Positions 1 to 9,575 of a stretch of DNA of 64,000 nt are shown here, in pieces. Every line of letters begins with the position of its first letter. The first letter of the stretch is position 1. The position numbers were made by a program, and so were the translations under genes. The stretch is from Ectorhizobium quercum (GTDB lineage Bacteria > Pseudomonadota > Alphaproteobacteria > Rhizobiales > Rhizobiaceae). The notes below the pieces were generated by a model. The model saw only the letters and a list, made by a program, of their open reading frames with translations. It did no database searches and was not told the DNA's origin. The DNA lies in the NCBI RefSeq assembly GCF_026552795.1, contig NZ_JANFPI010000006.1, positions 124,001-188,000 of the forward strand. The letters run 5' to 3'.

Positions 1-1
1 C

Positions 2-604
2 CGCATCCATAACGGCGTCAGCGAGAGCGAATTCACCCCCGTCGCCAAGACAGCCGAGGGCGTGGACCTGCTCTTCATCGGCAATCTTCGCGACCTCAAG
101 GGGCCGGACGTCTTCATCGACGCCTTCCTGCGTGCCGAGCGCATCGTCGGGCGACCGCTTTCCGGCCTCATCGTCGGCAACGGACCGCAGCGCGAAGATT
201 ATGCCCGCAAGATCGGCCTTCTCGGCCTCGGCGGACGCCTCGGCGTGCAGCCGGCCATGCCGGCCCGCGACGCATTCGCCCTCACCGACATCGTGGTCGT
301 TCCCTCGCGCAACGAAAGCCTGCCCTATATCGTGCTGGAGGCGCTAGCGGCGGACAAGGCGGTGATCGCCTCCCGGGTCGGCGGCATTGCCGAAATCCTC
401 GGCGCCGCAAGCCCGGCGCTGGTTCCGCCCGGCGATGCCGATGCGCTGGCCGCCGTCATGGCGCGGGCGCTGGGCGAACCGGGCTGGAAGAGCGCGGCCA
501 TGCCTTCGGCGGACACCCTGCGCGCCAGCTTCTCCACACCCGTCATGGCCGACGCGATGCTCGAGCTTTACCGTGAAGCGCTTGCGGAACAGGCCGCCGG
601 ATAA
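2..604 (+). CDS. Glycosyltransferase family 4, C-terminal part (5' end outside window)
   Basis: The reading frame is open from base 2, so the N-terminal half lies upstream of the window; about 200 residues are visible. They form the nucleotide-sugar-binding Rossmann half of a GT-B enzyme: an NGVS start, then LLFIGNL, a GNGP turn, and the donor-site stretch PSRNESLPYIVLEALA, in which the Glu residues fit the EX7E motif of GT4 enzymes. It ends 56 bp before a polyprenyl-phosphate sugar transferase, which places it in an exopolysaccharide or O-antigen cluster. The sugar donor cannot be told from this fragment. The GTG at 62 is an internal codon, not a start. Confidence 0.85.
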   Translation, partial: RIHNGVSESEFTPVAKTAEGVDLLFIGNLRDLKGPDVFIDAFLRAERIVGRPLSGLIVGNGPQREDYARKIGLLGLGGRLGVQPAMPARDAFALTDIVVVPSRNESLPYIVLEALAADKAVIASRVGGIAEILGAASPALVPPGDADALAAVMARALGEPGWKSAAMPSADTLRASFSTPVMADAMLELYREALAEQAAG

Positions 605-660
605 ACGTTTCTTAGCATCTTTCGGGTAGGACTTTTTCCAAGGGAGAACGGGAAAAAGCC

Positions 661-2223
661 ATGAACAACCTGGAACAGAACGAACAGTTCGATGTCGAAG
701 GCCTGAAGCGGAAACTGAGCGAGGGAAGCAGCCCGCCCGGCAATGCCGGCAACCCGGCCGACGAGCCGGCCGTGCTCAATCCGCTGGCGCGCAGCATCGC
801 CCGGCAATTCAGCGAACACAGCCGCACGCCCAACATCGTGATTGGCCAGTTCCGCCTGTTCGAGTTCACCGCCCTTCTCGCCATCGGCCTCGTCGCGGGC
901 GCCATCGCCGGCTACGACGGCCTGCTCGATTTCGCCGCCCGCACGGCACTGGTGGCATTTGGCGCGGGGCTGACCGTCCTTGCCATGCAGATCCTCGACC
1001 TCTACCAGATTTCCGCCTTGCGCGCGCCGAGCCTCAACCTGAAACGCATCGTCGCGGCCTGGGCGGGCGGCTATGCCGCGCTGGCCGGCCTGCTGTTCCT
1101 CACCGGCGCGCTCGCGGACTTCGACCGGCAGATTCTCGCCGTCTGGTTCGGCGGCGCGGCGCTCTTCCTGCTGGCGGTGCGCTTTCTCTTCGCCATCGGC
1201 GTGCGCCACTGGGGCCGCAACGGCCTGATGGAACGCCGCGCCGTGATCGTCGGCGGCGGGCAGGCCGCCAAGGACCTCATCCGCGCCCTCGAACAGCAGC
1301 CTGACAACGATATCCGCATCTGCGGCATCTTCGACGACCGCGGCGCCGACCGCTCGCCGAACGTCGTCGCCGGCTATCCGAAGCTCGGCACGGTTTCGGA
1401 GCTGGTGGAGTTCGCCCGCCTGACACGGATCGACATGCTGATCATCGCCCTGCCGCTTTCGGCGGAAGCGCGCATCATGGACCTGATCCGCAAGCTGTGG
1501 GTGCTGCCCGTCGATATCCGCCTGGCCGCCCATGCCAACCGACTGCGTTTCCGCCCGCGCTCCTATTCCCATGTCGGCGCGGTGCCCATGCTCGACATTT
1601 TCGACAAGCCGATCCGCGACTGGGATTCGGTGGCCAAGCGTGCCTTCGACATCATCTTCAGCGTGATCGCCCTGACGCTCCTGTGGCCGGTGCTGATCGG
1701 CACCGCCATCGCCGTGAAGCTCAATTCGAAGGGACCCGTGTTCTTCGTGCAGAAGCGCCACGGCTTCAACAACGAGGTCATCAACGTGCTGAAGTTCCGG
1801 TCGATGTATACCGACCGCTGCGACCCCACCGCCAAACAGGCCGTGACGAGGAACGACCCGCGCGTGACGCCTGTCGGCCGCATCATCCGCAAGACCTCGA
1901 TCGACGAACTACCCCAGCTTTTCAACGTGCTGAAGGGTGACCTGTCGCTGGTCGGCCCGCGCCCGCACGCCATCTCCGCACAGGCCGGCGAGGTGAAGTT
2001 CGCCGATGTCGCAGAGGGCTATTTCGCCCGCCACCGCGTCAAGCCCGGCGTGACCGGCTGGGCGCAGATCAACGGCTGGCGCGGCGAGGTGGACAACAGC
2101 GACAAGATCCGCTTCCGCACGGCCTTCGACCTCTACTACATCGAAAACTGGTCGCTGCTGTTCGACCTGAAAATTCTCTTCCTGACGCCGATCCGGCTTC
2201 TGAAAACGGAAAACGCCTATTGA
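661..2223 (+). CDS. Polyprenyl-phosphate sugar-1-phosphate transferase (undecaprenyl-phosphate glucose phosphotransferase type)
   Basis: The 520-residue inner-membrane protein would start polysaccharide synthesis by moving a hexose-1-phosphate from a UDP-sugar to undecaprenyl phosphate. It has the long WbaP/WcaJ-like layout: hydrophobic segments around residues 60-200, a central nucleotide-binding-like domain beginning RRAVIVGGG, and a C-terminal bacterial sugar transferase domain (about 330-520). That domain starts at KRAFDIIFS and contains KFRSM, DELPQL and GPRP, all hallmark motifs. The ATG follows a purine-rich tract. The stop overlaps the next gene's TTG start (TTGA), suggesting coupled translation. 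Family assignment is firm; the sugar specificity is not. Confidence 0.92.
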   Translation: MNNLEQNEQFDVEGLKRKLSEGSSPPGNAGNPADEPAVLNPLARSIARQFSEHSRTPNIVIGQFRLFEFTALLAIGLVAGAIAGYDGLLDFAARTALVAFGAGLTVLAMQILDLYQISALRAPSLNLKRIVAAWAGGYAALAGLLFLTGALADFDRQILAVWFGGAALFLLAVRFLFAIGVRHWGRNGLMERRAVIVGGGQAAKDLIRALEQQPDNDIRICGIFDDRGADRSPNVVAGYPKLGTVSELVEFARLTRIDMLIIALPLSAEARIMDLIRKLWVLPVDIRLAAHANRLRFRPRSYSHVGAVPMLDIFDKPIRDWDSVAKRAFDIIFSVIALTLLWPVLIGTAIAVKLNSKGPVFFVQKRHGFNNEVINVLKFRSMYTDRCDPTAKQAVTRNDPRVTPVGRIIRKTSIDELPQLFNVLKGDLSLVGPRPHAISAQAGEVKFADVAEGYFARHRVKPGVTGWAQINGWRGEVDNSDKIRFRTAFDLYYIENWSLLFDLKILFLTPIRLLKTENAY

Positions 2224-3476
2224 GCGCCAGTGCCGCCCATAGCGCCGGCACCGTCCGGCGCGCGGGTTTCAACGCCCCCGTCGCAGCCCTGAGGCTGATC
2301 GGCGCGGGCGTCATGGCATTCGGTGTGTTCCTCTCCGGTTTCGTGATGTCGGAACCGGCCCCTTACGAACTGCTGATGGTGGCGCAGATCGCCGTCTGGT
2401 TCCTGCTCGGCCTGAAGATCAGCCGCCCGGTCGGCCTGCTGCTCGCCCTGCTGCTCGTCTTCAATGTCGGCGGCTTCCTGTCGCTCACCGTCATGAAGGC
2501 CAATTTCGGCGACGGCTTCATCTACATCGCCGTTTCGCTGTTTCTGGCACTGTCATCCGTCTTCTATGCCGCGGCCATCGAGGACTCGCATACGCGGCTG
2601 AGGTTGATGTTCCAAGCCTGGGTGGGCGCGGGCGTCATCACGGCGCTCCTCGGCATCCTGGGATATTTCCATGCCTTCCCCGGCGCCGAGGCCTTCACGC
2701 GCTTCGACCGCGCCAAGGGGGCCTTTCAGGATTCGAACGTCTTCGGCCCGTTCCTCGTCGCCCCTGCCCTCTATCTCATGCACGGGCTTCTGACGCAGCG
2801 GCTTTCGACCGCGCAGCTGAGGGTCGCGGGGCTACTGATCCTGGTCCTCGGAATCTTCCTGTCGTTCTCGCGCGCGGCCTGGGGCCTGTTCGCCTTCGCC
2901 GCCGTGGCGCTGGTCGTCGTCATGCTGCTCAAGGAGCGCAGCGGCGCCTTCCGCGTCAAGATCCTGCTGCTGTCGCTCGCGGCTCTTGTGGCGATGGTCG
3001 CGGCGCTCGTCATCGCCATCCAGTCCGATCAGGTGGCGCAGCTTCTGTCCAGCCGCACGAAACTCGTCCAGGACTATGACGGCGGCCACCTCGGCCGCTT
3101 CGCCCGCCACAAGATCGGCTTCCTGATGGCGCTGGAAAAGCCGCTCGGCATCGGCCCTCTGGTGTTCGCCACCATCTTTCCGGAAGACGAGCACAATACC
3201 TGGCTGAAAGCGCTGACGACCTACGGATGGCTGGGCTTTGCCGCCTTCATCGCCATGACGATTTCCACCATCTACGGCGGCCTGCGCATCCTCCTGCGCG
3301 ACCGTCCGTGGCAACCATTCCTGATGATCGCCTGGATCACCTATCTCGGCCATGCGCTGATCGGGAACGTCATCGACACCGACCACTGGCGCCATTTCTA
3401 CATCCTGATCGGAATCATATGGGGCTGCATCGCGCTCGAATGGCGGCACGAACGCGCCGGGCGCATCCTTCGATAA
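2220..3476 (+). CDS. O-antigen polymerase/ligase-like membrane protein (Wzy_C/WaaL superfamily)
   Basis: A 418-residue polytopic membrane protein with about 10-12 hydrophobic helices and one large periplasmic loop around residues 265-325. The loop includes GRFARHKIGF and ends at EDEHNTWLKA, the His-bearing motif typical of O-antigen polymerases and ligases. It follows the sugar-phosphate transferase with a TTGA overlap, so it probably polymerises or ligates the polysaccharide whose synthesis that gene starts. The TTG start is chosen because it couples to the upstream stop; an internal ATG at about residue 33 would cut into the first helix. The polymer is unknown. Confidence 0.82.
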   Translation: MSASAAHSAGTVRRAGFNAPVAALRLIGAGVMAFGVFLSGFVMSEPAPYELLMVAQIAVWFLLGLKISRPVGLLLALLLVFNVGGFLSLTVMKANFGDGFIYIAVSLFLALSSVFYAAAIEDSHTRLRLMFQAWVGAGVITALLGILGYFHAFPGAEAFTRFDRAKGAFQDSNVFGPFLVAPALYLMHGLLTQRLSTAQLRVAGLLILVLGIFLSFSRAAWGLFAFAAVALVVVMLLKERSGAFRVKILLLSLAALVAMVAALVIAIQSDQVAQLLSSRTKLVQDYDGGHLGRFARHKIGFLMALEKPLGIGPLVFATIFPEDEHNTWLKALTTYGWLGFAAFIAMTISTIYGGLRILLRDRPWQPFLMIAWITYLGHALIGNVIDTDHWRHFYILIGIIWGCIALEWRHERAGRILR

Positions 3477-3546
3477 TAATCGCCGGATTCGATACGGAAC
3501 TGGAAAAGGAAAAATTGCCGCAAGCCGCAATGAACGGCGCAAACCA

Positions 3547-3577
3547 TCAATCACCCATATGGGGGCTAAGTGATTGA
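3547..3577. terminator. Inverted repeat after tRNA-Pro, probable two-way terminator
   Basis: Perfect 8-bp arms (TCAATCAC / GTGATTGA) flank a core that itself contains the palindrome CCCATATGGG. It sits 6 bp beyond the tRNA-Pro 3' end and 70 bp after the polymerase stop codon, so it could end transcripts arriving from either side. There is no strong T-run on either strand, so its terminator role is inferred from position. Confidence 0.5.
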
Positions 3578-3582
3578 TTAAA

Positions 3583-3659
<77 letters not shown>

Positions 3660-3681
3660 ACCCGCCGTAAAGGCAAGCACC

Positions 3682-3710
3682 ACTTAGACTTTCGGCCTTT
3701 GGAGCGCAAG
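3682..3710 (-). promoter_or_regulatory. Probable sigma-70 promoter of tRNA-Pro
   Basis: On the minus strand CTTGCG is followed after exactly 17 bp by CTAAGT. This resembles the rhizobial housekeeping pattern CTTGAC-N17-CTATAT. Initiation about 7 bp downstream would give a leader of roughly 15 nt before the tRNA. Called by eye only. Confidence 0.4.
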
Positions 3711-3966
3711 CGGAAAAATGCGTGTCACCAGAAAAAACGGAACGAAAGGACACCAGGCGTTTCTGACGGAGCATGATTCCCGCCGGGGCATTCCTCCGAT
3801 ATTCACTTTTCCGTTGAAGGCGGACCGGGCGGGTGAGCGGTGGCGAAACCACGATTGGATGCCTTGCCCCGTCAGGCAAACCGCCCCCGGACAGGTTCGG
3901 CCTGAAGCCCCCTGCGGGCCAGCATGCGGCAGCGGGAGGAACCTCTGCCGCATGCCGGCCGGAAAC
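3711..3966. other. Gap between tRNA-Pro promoter and small membrane gene
   Basis: No convincing gene here. Open frames exist on both strands, but they lack ribosome binding sites and family-like sequence. Together with the promoter region this makes a gene-free stretch of about 300 bp between 3660 and 3966. It contains a GC-rich stretch (3890-3960) but no clear repeat or RNA. Confidence 0.5.
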
Positions 3967-4116
3967 TCAGTTCTGTTCTATTCTAACACCATCCGGGCCG
4001 ATTTGCATCTCGATTCCCTCCGGCTTCGTCTCCTCGCGGTAGACGTAGATGCCGAGGCCGACGACGGCCGCGATCAGAATGCCGACGATGACGTAAAGTC
4101 CACTCTTGCTTTTCAA
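3967..4116 (-). CDS. Small single-pass membrane protein (49 aa), unknown function
   Basis: A 49-residue frame starting at TTG (4116), with an AGGGAG ribosome binding site 6 bp upstream. After a basic start (KSKSG), residues 6-26 form one hydrophobic helix (YVIVGILIAAVVGLGIYVY). A charged tail follows and ends in a Gly-Pro-Asp-Gly turn, probably extracytoplasmic. It lies 136 bp downstream of the MerR gene on the same strand. I do not recognise a named family. The strong Shine-Dalgarno and clean helix argue that it is real, although long frames overlapping it in the same register extend upstream through the MerR gene. Confidence 0.68.
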   Translation of the reverse strand: MKSKSGLYVIVGILIAAVVGLGIYVYREETKPEGIEMQIGPDGVRIEQN

Positions 4117-4252
4117 GGATAACTCCCTCTCGAATTTCAGTAATCGGAGGGATAACGCTTTATGCGCGCATTCGGTTCCGCCGGCGTGGGAACGGCAGCG
4201 TTCCTTCCGGGCGGAACGGGACATCCAGGTCAGGACCGAACGCAGAAGGCGG

Positions 4253-4798
4253 TCAGCGCACCTGATCGAGCAGGCGCTTGCATTCGAGAAGATCGTAGAG
4301 CGCCTCCTGAAGCAGGGCCCTGTCCTCCTTGCCGACCGAACCGGTGCCGATCGACACTTCCGGCATGTCCTCCCCGTCGCCGCCGCCGAAGCCGAAGAAA
4401 CGGCCGCTGGGCCTCGCCTTCGGGCGGCCGACGATCTGGTCCTCGTCAGGATGGGAAACGCGCGGCTCGGCGCTCTTCTCGGTCTGCGCGGAGGCGACGA
4501 GCGCATCCATCGCGGCCACGTCGCCATTGGCGATAGCCACCACGAAACGGTTCCCGTTCGTCTTGAGCAGCTTCTGGACGCCCTTGATGGTGTAGCCGTG
4601 ATCGTAAAGCAGATGGCGGATGCCCTTGAGCAGTTCCACATCGTCGGGCCGGTAGTATCGCCGGCCACCGCCACGCTTCATCGGCTTGATCTGGGGAAAG
4701 CGGGTTTCCCAGAAACGCAGCACATGCTGCGGCAGGTCGAGGTCGTCGGCGACCTCGCTGATCGTGCGAAAAGCATCAGGGCTCTTGTCGGCGTCCAT
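4253..4798 (-). CDS. MerR-family transcriptional regulator
   Basis: A 181-residue protein whose first 75 residues are a MerR winged helix: [20 protein letters not shown], then a basic wing ([17 protein letters not shown]) and the [10 protein letters not shown] helix. The rest is low-complexity and charged, without the Cys pattern of metal-sensing MerR proteins, so no effector is suggested. It follows ihfA by 172 bp on the same strand, an arrangement common in Rhizobiales. Its target genes are unknown. Confidence 0.9.
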   Translation of the reverse strand: MDADKSPDAFRTISEVADDLDLPQHVLRFWETRFPQIKPMKRGGGRRYYRPDDVELLKGIRHLLYDHGYTIKGVQKLLKTNGNRFVVAIANGDVAAMDALVASAQTEKSAEPRVSHPDEDQIVGRPKARPSGRFFGFGGGDGEDMPEVSIGTGSVGKEDRALLQEALYDLLECKRLLDQVR

Positions 4799-4970
4799 TT
4801 CCCTGCGGCTCCAGCTTCGTTTTCATCGCCGGCAGGCTGGTGTTCCAGTCTGCCGATCGCTTTTTCAATCCGCCGGCTCGAACCGGGCGAATCGTCATCA
4901 TTCCAATGGATCGGGAGGAGGAATTCAAGGCTGGCCTGCGGTTATCCCAAAGGCTTGATCTGCGGACGGA

Positions 4971-5312
4971 TCAGGACGCCACCGAGGCTGCGGTCTTCTG
5001 CTTCGCCTTGCGGGCCAGATGCGATTTCAAAATGCGCTGCTTGAGGACGTTGGATGCCTTGAAGGTCATGACGCGGCGTGGAGAGATCGGCACTTCCTCG
5101 CCCGTCTTCGGATTGCGGCCGATGCGCTCGTTCTTGCTGCGCACCTGGAAGGTGGCGAAGGAGGACAGCTTGACCGTTTCACCGCGAACGATGGCGTTGC
5201 AAATCTCGTCGATCACGGTTTCAACCAGCTCCGCCGATTCCGTTCGCGACAATCCGACCTTACGGAAAACGGATTCTGCGAGATCTGCGCGTGTTACGGT
5301 CTTGCCGGCCAT
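4971..5312 (-). CDS. ihfA: Integration host factor alpha subunit
   Basis: A 113-residue DNA-bending protein of the HU/IHF family, working as a heterodimer with IhfB in replication, recombination and transcription. The start [13 protein letters not shown] fits the family; a longer in-frame extension to 5420 has no family similarity. The DNA-binding arm carries RNPKTGEEV, whose Pro intercalates at the kink, and the dimer core is [17 protein letters not shown]. The C-terminal tail is slightly longer than in E. coli and Lys/Ala-rich. It lies 206 bp downstream of fabH. Confidence 0.96.
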   Translation of the reverse strand: MAGKTVTRADLAESVFRKVGLSRTESAELVETVIDEICNAIVRGETVKLSSFATFQVRSKNERIGRNPKTGEEVPISPRRVMTFKASNVLKQRILKSHLARKAKQKTAASVAS

Positions 5313-5518
5313 GATTTTCCGCCCCGTTTGAAACCTCTGAACAGTCACGCCGCCGAACCGGCCACCTCTACCCGGAATATTTCGGGGCGCGCGCATGCAA
5401 ACGCTCCGCCAAAGCGCCATCCGCCTGTGGCGCTCAATGGGCGAAGCGTTGAGAGACTATTGCCCTTCCCGAAATCGGTCAAGCGTTTACAAGCACTTGG
5501 GACCGTGTAACCGCATCT

Positions 5519-6490
5519 CTACCAGCGCAACAGGACGGCGCCCCAGGTGAAACCGCCGCCCATCGCCTCGAGCATCACCAGATCGCCCTTGCGGATGCGG
5601 CCGTCGGAGGCAGCGACGGCGAGCGCCAGCGGAATCGATGCAGCGGAGGTGTTTCCGTGCAGGTCGACGGTGATCACCACCTTTTCGAGGGGGATGCCGA
5701 GCTTTTTCGCCGATGCCTCGATGATGCGGCGGTTCGCCTGATGCGGCACCAGCCAGTCGAGTTCTTCCGCCGTCAGGCCGGTCTTGTCGAACGCATCGAC
5801 GATGACATCGGTGATCATGCCGACGGCATGCTTGAAGACCTCGCGTCCCTCCATGCGGAGATGGCCGACGGTGCCGGTCGTCGAAGGCCCGCCATCGACA
5901 TAGAGCTTGTCCTTGTGCGATCCGTCGGAGCGCAGGCTCGCGGCCAGGACGCCGCGGTCGGCGACGGTACCCTCCCCTTCTTCGCCTTCGAGAACGATGG
6001 CGCCCGCGCCGTCGCCGAACAGCACGCAGGTGGTGCGGTCGCTCCAGTCGAGAATGCGGGAAAAGGTTTCGGTGCCGATCACCAGAACCCGCTTCGCCTG
6101 CCCGGAGCGGATGAAGCTGTCGGCGGTGGTGACGGCGTAGACGAAACCGGTGCAGACGGCCTGCATGTCGAAGGCATAGCCATGCGTCATGCCGAGCCGG
6201 TTCTGGATGTTCACGGCGGTTGCCGGAAACGTATTGTCCGGGGTCGAGGTCGCGACCACGATCATGTCGATATCGTCGGGCGTCAGGCCGGCGTTGTCGA
6301 GCGCGGCGCGGGCCGCATCGGTGCCGAGCGATGCCGACGTCTCGTCGGGACCGGCGACATAGCGCTGGGTGATGCCCGTCCGCTGGACGATCCACTCGTC
6401 CGTCGTGTCGACCGTCTGCTCTAGCTCGCGATTGGTCACGACACGTTTCGGAAGAGCGGCTCCGAAACCGCGCACGACGGAACGAATCAT
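5519..6490 (-). CDS. fabH: Beta-ketoacyl-ACP synthase III
   Basis: A 323-residue condensing enzyme that joins acetyl-CoA to malonyl-ACP to start type II fatty acid synthesis in the cytosol. The catalytic triad is visible: Cys in MQAVCTGF, His in PHQANRR and Asn in HGNTSAAS, with the C-terminal GGGFTWGA loop. The start at 6490 (MIRSVV) has AGGA about 6 bp upstream. An in-frame ATG at 6514 overlaps the plsX stop and would add eight atypical residues. It directly follows plsX, the usual acyl-lipid pairing. Confidence 0.97.
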   Translation of the reverse strand: MIRSVVRGFGAALPKRVVTNRELEQTVDTTDEWIVQRTGITQRYVAGPDETSASLGTDAARAALDNAGLTPDDIDMIVVATSTPDNTFPATAVNIQNRLGMTHGYAFDMQAVCTGFVYAVTTADSFIRSGQAKRVLVIGTETFSRILDWSDRTTCVLFGDGAGAIVLEGEEGEGTVADRGVLAASLRSDGSHKDKLYVDGGPSTTGTVGHLRMEGREVFKHAVGMITDVIVDAFDKTGLTAEELDWLVPHQANRRIIEASAKKLGIPLEKVVITVDLHGNTSAASIPLALAVAASDGRIRKGDLVMLEAMGGGFTWGAVLLRW

Positions 6491-6510
6491 AGGTTTTCCT
6501 GCCCCTTTAT

Positions 6511-7557
6511 TCATGCGGCTTCCGGACCGGCCGGGGGCTGTTGCCCTGCATGATAGTTTTTCAAATCGTTTTCGATCTTCTTGGTCAGACCGTTCTTCAC
6601 CATGTCATAGGCAACGTCGATGGCGGCGGCATAGCCCTCGGCATCGGTTCCGCCGTGACTCTTGATGACGATGCCGTTGAGGCCGAGGAACACGCCACCG
6701 TTCGACTTGCGCGGATCGAGCTTTTCCCGGAGCATGCGGAACGCGCCGCGGGCGAACAGATAGCCGATCCGCGCCATCAGGGTACGCGACATCGCCATTT
6801 TCAGGAAACTGGCCATCTGCCGGGCCGTGCCTTCGGCGGCCTTCAGGGCGATGTTGCCGGTGAAGCCCTCGGTGACGACGACATCGACCGTGCCCTTGCC
6901 GAGATCGTCGCCCTCGACGAAGCCATGATAGCTGAGCGTCGGAAGATGGGCCTCGCGCAGGAGACGGCCAGCCTCCTTCACGTCCTCGTTGCCCTTCACT
7001 TCCTCCGCGCCGACGTTCAGGAGGCCGACGGTCGGCGCTTCGATATCGAACAGGGCGCGGGCCATCGCGCCGCCCATCAGCGCGAAATCGAGAAGCTGGT
7101 TGGCATCCGCGCCGATGGTCGCGCCGATATCGAGAACGACGCTCTCGCCGCGCGCCGTCGGCCATATGCCGGCGATGGCGGGGCGCTCGATGCCGGGCAT
7201 CATCCGCAAACAGAACATGGCCATCGCCATCAGCGCGCCGGTATTGCCGGCGGAGACGGCGACATCGGCCTTGCCTTCCTTCACCGCGTCGATCGCCTGC
7301 CACATGGAGGATACGTTGCGGCCGCGGCGCAGGGCCTGGCTCGGCTTCTCCTCCATGCCGATGGCGACATCGCAATGGTGAAACTCGCTGCGCTCCTTCA
7401 GCTTCGGAAAGCGCTCCAGAAACGGCTCGCACTTCTCCCTCTGCCCGTAGAGAACGAAAACGATCCCCGGATGACGCTCCAGCGCTATCGCGGCACCGGG
7501 GATAACCACTTCCGGCCCGAAATCGCCTCCCATCACATCGAGAGAAATTCTGATCAC
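6511..7557 (-). CDS. plsX: Phosphate acyltransferase PlsX
   Basis: A 348-residue peripheral membrane enzyme making acyl-phosphate from acyl-ACP for PlsY, the first step toward phosphatidic acid. The family start [12 protein letters not shown] is intact, as are [10 protein letters not shown] and the [13 protein letters not shown] stretch. GTG at 7557 is chosen because the conserved sequence begins there ([13 protein letters not shown]). The frame upstream to 7623 looks non-conserved. It is spaced 99 bp from DUF177 and runs into fabH. Confidence 0.96.
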   Translation of the reverse strand: MIRISLDVMGGDFGPEVVIPGAAIALERHPGIVFVLYGQREKCEPFLERFPKLKERSEFHHCDVAIGMEEKPSQALRRGRNVSSMWQAIDAVKEGKADVAVSAGNTGALMAMAMFCLRMMPGIERPAIAGIWPTARGESVVLDIGATIGADANQLLDFALMGGAMARALFDIEAPTVGLLNVGAEEVKGNEDVKEAGRLLREAHLPTLSYHGFVEGDDLGKGTVDVVVTEGFTGNIALKAAEGTARQMASFLKMAMSRTLMARIGYLFARGAFRMLREKLDPRKSNGGVFLGLNGIVIKSHGGTDAEGYAAAIDVAYDMVKNGLTKKIENDLKNYHAGQQPPAGPEAA

Positions 7558-7656
7558 TCCAACGATCCTTCCCAACCGCTCCAATGACGGATTTTTAGGC
7601 ACAAAATACCGCGTTCGACGCAACTGACAACTCGATTGTGCCGCGGCACCGCCCTC

Positions 7657-8217
7657 TTAATCCTTTTTCCAATCCTTCAACACCGCGAAAGGAGACGGTT
7701 TGCGATCATTTTCCCCATCATCCTCGATATGGGTCGCAAATGCGGCCCCCGGCTTGCGCGGATAGGGATCGATGGCCAGCGCGACGCACTCCGCGACGGT
7801 GACGCCGGCATCGACCGAATCGCCGGTGAAGGCTTCCGGCAGGTCCGGACCTTCCGGGTCGAGAACCATTTCTCCCTCCTCCCCGGTGGTCAGGCGCGCC
7901 AGCCTGGACCCTTCCGGCACGTAGATCTGCTCGAAGCTTTCGGAGATGAGTGCGTCCACCGGCTCGAGCGTGACGATGCAGGACTGGACGATCTCGGCCG
8001 TCACCTGCCCCTTCACGCGCACGCCGTCCTTCTTCCATCGGGCAATGGACATCACGGCCTTCAGCGACCTGACCTCGGGAATATTCCACAGGCGCGCCAG
8101 GCCGGCACGCTCCTCCGCATCGGCCTCGACATGAACATCCACCGGATTGGCGGAAATATGGCCGACCTTGACCGGATAGGAAAAGGGAATGTCTTCATTG
8201 CGGCTGGGTCTGGTCAT
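7657..8217 (-). CDS. DUF177 (YceD-like) domain protein
   Basis: A 186-residue protein of the DUF177/YceD family, with the conserved Cys-bearing core (TAEIVQSCIVTLEPV) and the acidic VDAGVTVAECVALAIDPYPR ending. Plant and bacterial relatives have been linked to 23S rRNA accumulation. In many bacteria the gene precedes rpmF and plsX; here rpmF is absent and plsX follows directly. The start at 8217 has GAAGGA 6 bp upstream and lies 1 bp after the previous stop, so the two genes are probably translated together. Confidence 0.9.
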   Translation of the reverse strand: MTRPSRNEDIPFSYPVKVGHISANPVDVHVEADAEERAGLARLWNIPEVRSLKAVMSIARWKKDGVRVKGQVTAEIVQSCIVTLEPVDALISESFEQIYVPEGSRLARLTTGEEGEMVLDPEGPDLPEAFTGDSVDAGVTVAECVALAIDPYPRKPGAAFATHIEDDGENDRKPSPFAVLKDWKKD

Positions 8218-8218
8218 G

Positions 8219-8773
8219 TCAATCCTTCTCCTTTTCCCCGGCATCCGCAGCCGGCAGCGTGACGCGGCCCGCCGCCACCGCGTCCTCGGTCGCGGCAGCC
8301 AGATGGCGCTCGGCGTGCATCGCCCAGCCGGCCAATGCGGTCATGGAGGGCGGATTGTCAACCTCGGGATGAATATTCCGCTGCAAGGCGGCCGCAAGCG
8401 CCGGCGCGTCGCCGGCGTCCAGCGCCGCCGCATAGGCCTCCAGGCGCCCGTAGAAACGCCCAGCCAGCTTTTTCATGCGCTTCGGCACGGAAGGATCGCC
8501 GACGCCCAGTTCGCGGATCGAATGATCGATATCCTGAAAGAAGGCGTCGATGATTTCCTGCGCCAGTTCCTGGCCGCTCACGCCCGAAAAACGGGTGCGG
8601 CGGAAGAACAGAATCATGACCAGTGAGATCATTTCCAGCCGGCCCATGACCGTATCCGGCACGCCGAGATCGGTATAGAAATACGGCTGGCGCGCCGCAG
8701 CGGTCAGCGCCCCGTACTGCCTGTCGAGGATTTCCCTGTTGTCGTTTCGCTTGGAAAACAGCCCGAAGATCAT
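8219..8773 (-). CDS. Ubiquinol-cytochrome c chaperone family protein (CBP3-like)
   Basis: A 184-residue protein resembling the bacterial members of the CBP3/UQCC1 family, which assist cytochrome b maturation in the bc1 complex. Recognisable family features are PYFYTDLGVPDTVMGRLEMI, the FFRRTR patch, and DIDHSIRELGVGD followed by VPKRMKKLAGRFYGRL. It is the first gene of the leftward block with DUF177 and plsX. The exact role in this organism is inferred from the family. Confidence 0.88.
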   Translation of the reverse strand: MIFGLFSKRNDNREILDRQYGALTAAARQPYFYTDLGVPDTVMGRLEMISLVMILFFRRTRFSGVSGQELAQEIIDAFFQDIDHSIRELGVGDPSVPKRMKKLAGRFYGRLEAYAAALDAGDAPALAAALQRNIHPEVDNPPSMTALAGWAMHAERHLAAATEDAVAAGRVTLPAADAGEKEKD

Positions 8774-9037
8774 CTAAATTTCCGAAAAGCGGCCGGGAAT
8801 ATAGTGCCGCCCGGCTTCACCCGTGTTGCATGATCGCGAAAGCTGGTTTACCGAAGCATGCGCGAATTGCAATGCCGTTCTGGGCCGTTTCGGCCCTGCC
8901 GGCCCGGTTGAAAGCAAGGCTTCCGTCCGCACGAGGATGTGAGGCTGCGCCATTTCCGGCGGCTTTCCCCGGAAAGGCCATAATGATATGCGCATGGCAA
9001 AGGCGCGCTGCAAGGTGCGTTCTTAATTGTTGGAGAG

Positions 9038-9550
9038 ATGTCGTTGGAAATGCGGTATTCGAAGCGTGACAGGAAATTCGGCGGCAAGGCTGCCCTTCTC
9101 ATCGCAGCCCTCTCCTCCGTCGCCGCGCTTTCGAGCTGCACGACGGCCGAAGTGATGCACAACGGCTATGTGGTCGATCAGGAATCGCTCGATCTCGTGC
9201 CGGTCGGCGCCAGCCGCGAGCAGGCGCTGCTGACACTCGGCACGCCTTCCACCACCGCCACCTTCGACAACGAGGTGTTCTACTACATTTCCCAGAAGCG
9301 AACCCGCGCCGTCGCCTTCATGAAGCCGAAGCTGGTGGAGCAGAACGTGCTGGCCATCTACTTCAACAAGGATGGCGTCGTCGAACGCCGCGCCAACTAT
9401 TCGCTCCAGGACGGCCGGGTGTTCGATACGATATCGCGCACGACGCCGACGGGCGGCAGGGACCTCACCTTCCTGCAACAGATCCTGTCGGGCGCCAGCG
9501 GTGCCGGCAACGCCAACTTCCTGGCCCGCCAGCTGCTGAATTCGAACTGA
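9038..9550 (+). CDS. Outer membrane protein assembly factor BamE-like lipoprotein
   Basis: A 170-residue lipoprotein of the SmpA/OmlA (BamE) family, expected on the inner leaflet of the outer membrane as a BAM complex accessory. A basic N-terminus and a hydrophobic signal segment end at the lipobox ALSSC (Cys about residue 33). The BamE core carries VGASREQALLTLGTPSTT and the VFYYISQ strand. GGAGAG abuts the ATG at 9038, so an in-frame ATG at 9050 is better spaced and may be the true start. It is divergent from the CBP3-like gene. Confidence 0.9.
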   Translation: MSLEMRYSKRDRKFGGKAALLIAALSSVAALSSCTTAEVMHNGYVVDQESLDLVPVGASREQALLTLGTPSTTATFDNEVFYYISQKRTRAVAFMKPKLVEQNVLAIYFNKDGVVERRANYSLQDGRVFDTISRTTPTGGRDLTFLQQILSGASGAGNANFLARQLLNSN

Positions 9551-9575
9551 CGGCGGCTTCATTAATCCGCATATG

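Noticed and set aside
3684-3953. Possible small genes between tRNA-Pro and the small membrane gene
   Set aside because: Several overlapping frames on both strands, none with a Shine-Dalgarno or coherent protein features.
5313-5420. N-terminal extension of ihfA
   Set aside because: 36 extra residues are Arg/Gly-rich and not seen in the IHF family; MAGKTVTR has a good start context.
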